Shown piece by piece: positions 49,486 to 64,000 of a DNA stretch of 64,000 nt. The number at the start of each line of letters is the position of its first letter. Position 1 is the stretch's first letter. The notes below the pieces were generated by a model. The model was not told the DNA's origin. It was given only the letters and a program-made list of their open reading frames with translations, and ran no database searches. The translations under genes and the position numbers were made by a program. The DNA is from Podarcis raffonei (Eukaryota; Chordata; Lepidosauria; Squamata; Lacertidae): positions 43,260,501-43,324,500 of the forward strand of contig NC_070615.1 of the NCBI RefSeq assembly GCF_027172205.1. Direction: 5' to 3'.

Positions 49486-50639
49486 TATCAGCAAACGTAG
49501 TCGCTTCACTGCTCACTCCTAACTCTATAGTTTTCCATTTTCTCCATTTGGAGAACTGTTCACTATGCCAACCCTTTACTTTCTGTAACTTAAAATCTAT
49601 TTGTGATCTACAAGTGGGACCTGACAGTCCATTTCAAGAAGCAATTACAGTAATTGTATCGTTACACACCGCCCCAATCTCCAAGCTGTGCGAGATCCCA
49701 AGGGTTCCAGGGTCTGGAAATGAGGAAAAGCAGGGACTGTGGTGTCTTTATGATATATGGTTTGTTTATTTATACATATATACAACCTGAGCCTGCAATG
49801 GAGGGCTCCCAGCATTACACTCCAAGAGATTATTGCCTCTCCCATAGCCACAACAGTCTAGGATTAAAAAAGACACGAGCCAAGGCTCGCCCTTTCTCCA
49901 TCTTGCCACACTTTACAGACTGTAACTATTTTGTCTCAGCTATCTTGGAGTTCTGGGTGGGGCTCTGCCTGTTTGCTGGCTGGCCCAGAGTCTCATGTCT
50001 CTTACATTTCTAATGGCCGTTGCCTTTCCTTTGTCTTTAGCTAATATCCCCGGTGGTTTCCCGACCTGGAAGCTGGTTTGGCCTGTATTTTAATATTGCT
50101 AACTCCAGTGTCTGTCAGCCTTTTTAACACTCCAAACATTAAGTTCTAACACCTATCAAACTCAGGAATTTAGGAGAACCAGGCACCCACAATTCAAAAC
50201 AGCATTATCCAGCTACTTCAACAGAAGCAATCTATTTTGTATTTCTATAATAAGGCGGTTTGTTTCTGAAAATACAACACTCTTGTTTTTCTTCCATTTC
50301 TGAAGCTCCAGTGCCGAGTTGCTTTAAAAGCTCTATGAACATTTTTAAACAGAGCTCCTCTGGCCTTGTTCTTAAGCTGCTGTTTTGTTAACAGGCTTTG
50401 AGAATTTTGTTGTGTGAGCCACCTTGTGACGACTAGGCCCTAAATGTATTTATTTAAATCTTAATTTACGAGGGAGTAAAGCCCTACTGGGACTTATTTC
50501 TGACTAAACAGGTACAGGAGGACACCACATATCATCCTGAAAGATTTTATAATGCAATTTTAGTTAAGTCCTCTCCAAAAATATAATATGTGACGAGGTT
50601 GTTGGGGTTTTGAGGGGGTGGGGTTGCAAGGTTTATTTC

Positions 50640-51418
50640 CTCCTCAGCGGTATTTGATAATAAGAGCCCTACTCCGGAGCCCGACCAAAGGCGTCCATTT
50701 CCCCCACAGCTCTGAAAACCACGCGAAACCCTTACCCGACGGTAAGCCCCACTGTGGTGCATGCGGTTTACTCGCAGGTAAGGGTGCACAGCATGGCCCC
50801 CCCTCAAGCCCACCGCGCGCGGCCCCCGCCTGCCCGTCCTCCCTAGCAACCCGCTTCGCGCGCGCCTCGTAGCAACCATCCCAACCCAACCCTCCGACCC
50901 GCGTATACTAACCAAGCCTTCGCGCTTGGGCCGCTCAGAAATACTCGGAGGGCGGGTCTTCGCCTTCGAGCCTGGCCCCTCCCTTTCCACCCCATTGGCC
51001 AAACCGGGAGCGGGCCGCACGCGATAAGCCAGAGGAGCCGCGGACGCCGGCCCGCCATTGGCTCTTCTCAGGGTGGGCTCCGGCTGACTTCGTGTTTTGA
51101 ATCGCTACCGCCCCAGCCTCTTGCCACGTTGCTCTGCTACAGCAGCCCGTCTCCTTGTTCGGCGTCCTTCCTCCCCCCCCCCCCCGCTTTCCCCTTCGGC
51201 GGTGATGCCGGGCTTGGTCGGGAGGGGTGTTCGGCGCAGTCCGGAAGCGCTCGGGAAAGTTCGGAAGCGGGTTTAAACGGAGGCGAGCGGAGCGCTCTGC
51301 TGAGGCGAAGCGCGGGCGGGCAGGGGATAAAGAGGCGCGGAGAGGAGCGGGCGTCGGTCCCGGGAGGCTCGCGGCGCTGCTTCTCCGGTTGGGAAGCGAG
51401 GGCGAGGGCGGCTCCGCG
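50640..51418 (+). promoter_or_regulatory. CDR2: CDR2 CpG-island promoter and 5' UTR
   Basis: A strongly GC- and CpG-rich block leading into the CDR2 start. It has two inverted CCAAT boxes (ATTGG) near 50994-50998 and 51057-51061, spaced about 63 bases, a GGGCGG GC box near 50951-50956, and two RFX-like half sites (CTAGCAAC near 50844-50851, GTAGCAAC near 50869-50876). No TATA box is seen. The start site probably lies downstream of the second CCAAT box, about 51090-51200; this is inferred. Confidence 0.75.
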
Positions 51419-63519
<12,101 letters not shown>

Positions 63520-64000
63520 CAAACTTTCTGTACATCACTACTACCTTAGAAAACTGTTGTTCTTGAAGTAGCTGTCTGAATGTTTCATTTGAGACATTGC
63601 TGCATGTCTGTTCTGCTAGAGTATATGTAGGTTGACTTTTTGAACTTGTAGGGTGCGTTGGGTCCACTTGATTTGGGGTGTGTGTGTGTTTGACACAGTT
63701 GTTGCCACTGATTTGCTCAGGACATTGCAGATTATGCTAAATTGGCAGATGAAATGGTTACGTGACTCTGCTAACTGCACCAAATGCCTGGTAATAAAAG
63801 TTGTATTTTGGAGAATTGGAAACCACCCAGTGGCTGCATGTTAAAGAGTTGTCACTTATGGAGGTCTAGTTTTTGGATTATTTCTGCGGTCCTGAGTTGG
63901 AAAGTAGAAATTCTTCTGTAGTATTGTGTTTATTTTCAACAATGGCAATTCGGCTATTAAACATGCTATGAAATTAAATTGCAAGTCTGGTACATTTTTA
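63520..64000 (+). other. CDR2: CDR2 3' UTR
   Basis: Sequence following the CDR2 stop, running to the window edge. Poly(A) hexamers are AATAAA at 63793-63798 and ATTAAA at 63956-63961; which one is used cannot be told. Confidence 0.7.

Larger units (their letters stand above)
47561..50639. other. Spacer between MFSD13B and CDR2, no gene
   Basis: Repeats at 49061 and 49385 only. A non-coding first exon of MFSD13B could be here but cannot be located from sequence alone. Confidence 0.45.

Overview
The window is vertebrate nuclear DNA, almost certainly from a squamate reptile (a lizard is likeliest). Genes are intron-split with GT-AG junctions, coding sequence is a small fraction, and the repeats are typical of squamates: Sauria SINEs with BovB-like 3' ends, a short BovB tail, other tRNA-derived SINEs, L2/CR1-group and L1 LINE fragments, and many short hAT and Tc1/mariner-type non-autonomous DNA transposons with readable target-site duplications. 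I would guess a lacertid-like lizard, but that rests only on a general impression of the repeats.

Four protein-coding genes were reconstructed exon by exon with phases that match throughout. METTL9 (minus strand, five coding exons, CDS 32596 to 5977, 321 codons) encodes a SAM-dependent protein-histidine methyltransferase. IGSF6 (plus strand, six coding exons, 9345 to 16040, 229 codons) lies entirely inside METTL9 intron 4 on the opposite strand, as in mammals. MFSD13B (minus strand, six coding exons, 46784 to 35868, 463 codons) is an MFS/TMEM180-like membrane protein. CDR2 (plus strand, five coding exons, 51419 to 63519, 466 codons) is the cerebellar degeneration-related coiled-coil protein. 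This order matches the METTL9-IGSF6-MFSD13B-CDR2 neighbourhood known from other amniotes. All four frames look intact.

Layout: 1-5.4 kb is sequence downstream of METTL9 with repeats only; 5.4-33.2 kb is METTL9 with IGSF6 nested within it, ending in a GC-rich promoter; 33.2-35.5 kb is a short intergenic stretch; 35.5-46.8 kb is MFSD13B, whose introns are full of transposon remains; 46.8-50.6 kb is repeat-bearing spacer; 50.6-64 kb is the CDR2 CpG-island promoter and gene. The genes are ordinary housekeeping, myeloid and neuronal-antigen genes and do not form a pathway together.

I did not find a convincing new biological system. The points most worth a second look are a CTTT microsatellite that forms the polypyrimidine tract of MFSD13B exon 4, several transposon-into-transposon insertions with exact target duplications, several short hAT-like families definable from this window alone, a tRNA-Ala-like SINE split by a hAT element, and a Ty3/gypsy scrap bracketed by a 17-bp inverted repeat. 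Exon boundaries were read by eye from splice signals and from remembered human orthologues; no alignment or database search was run.
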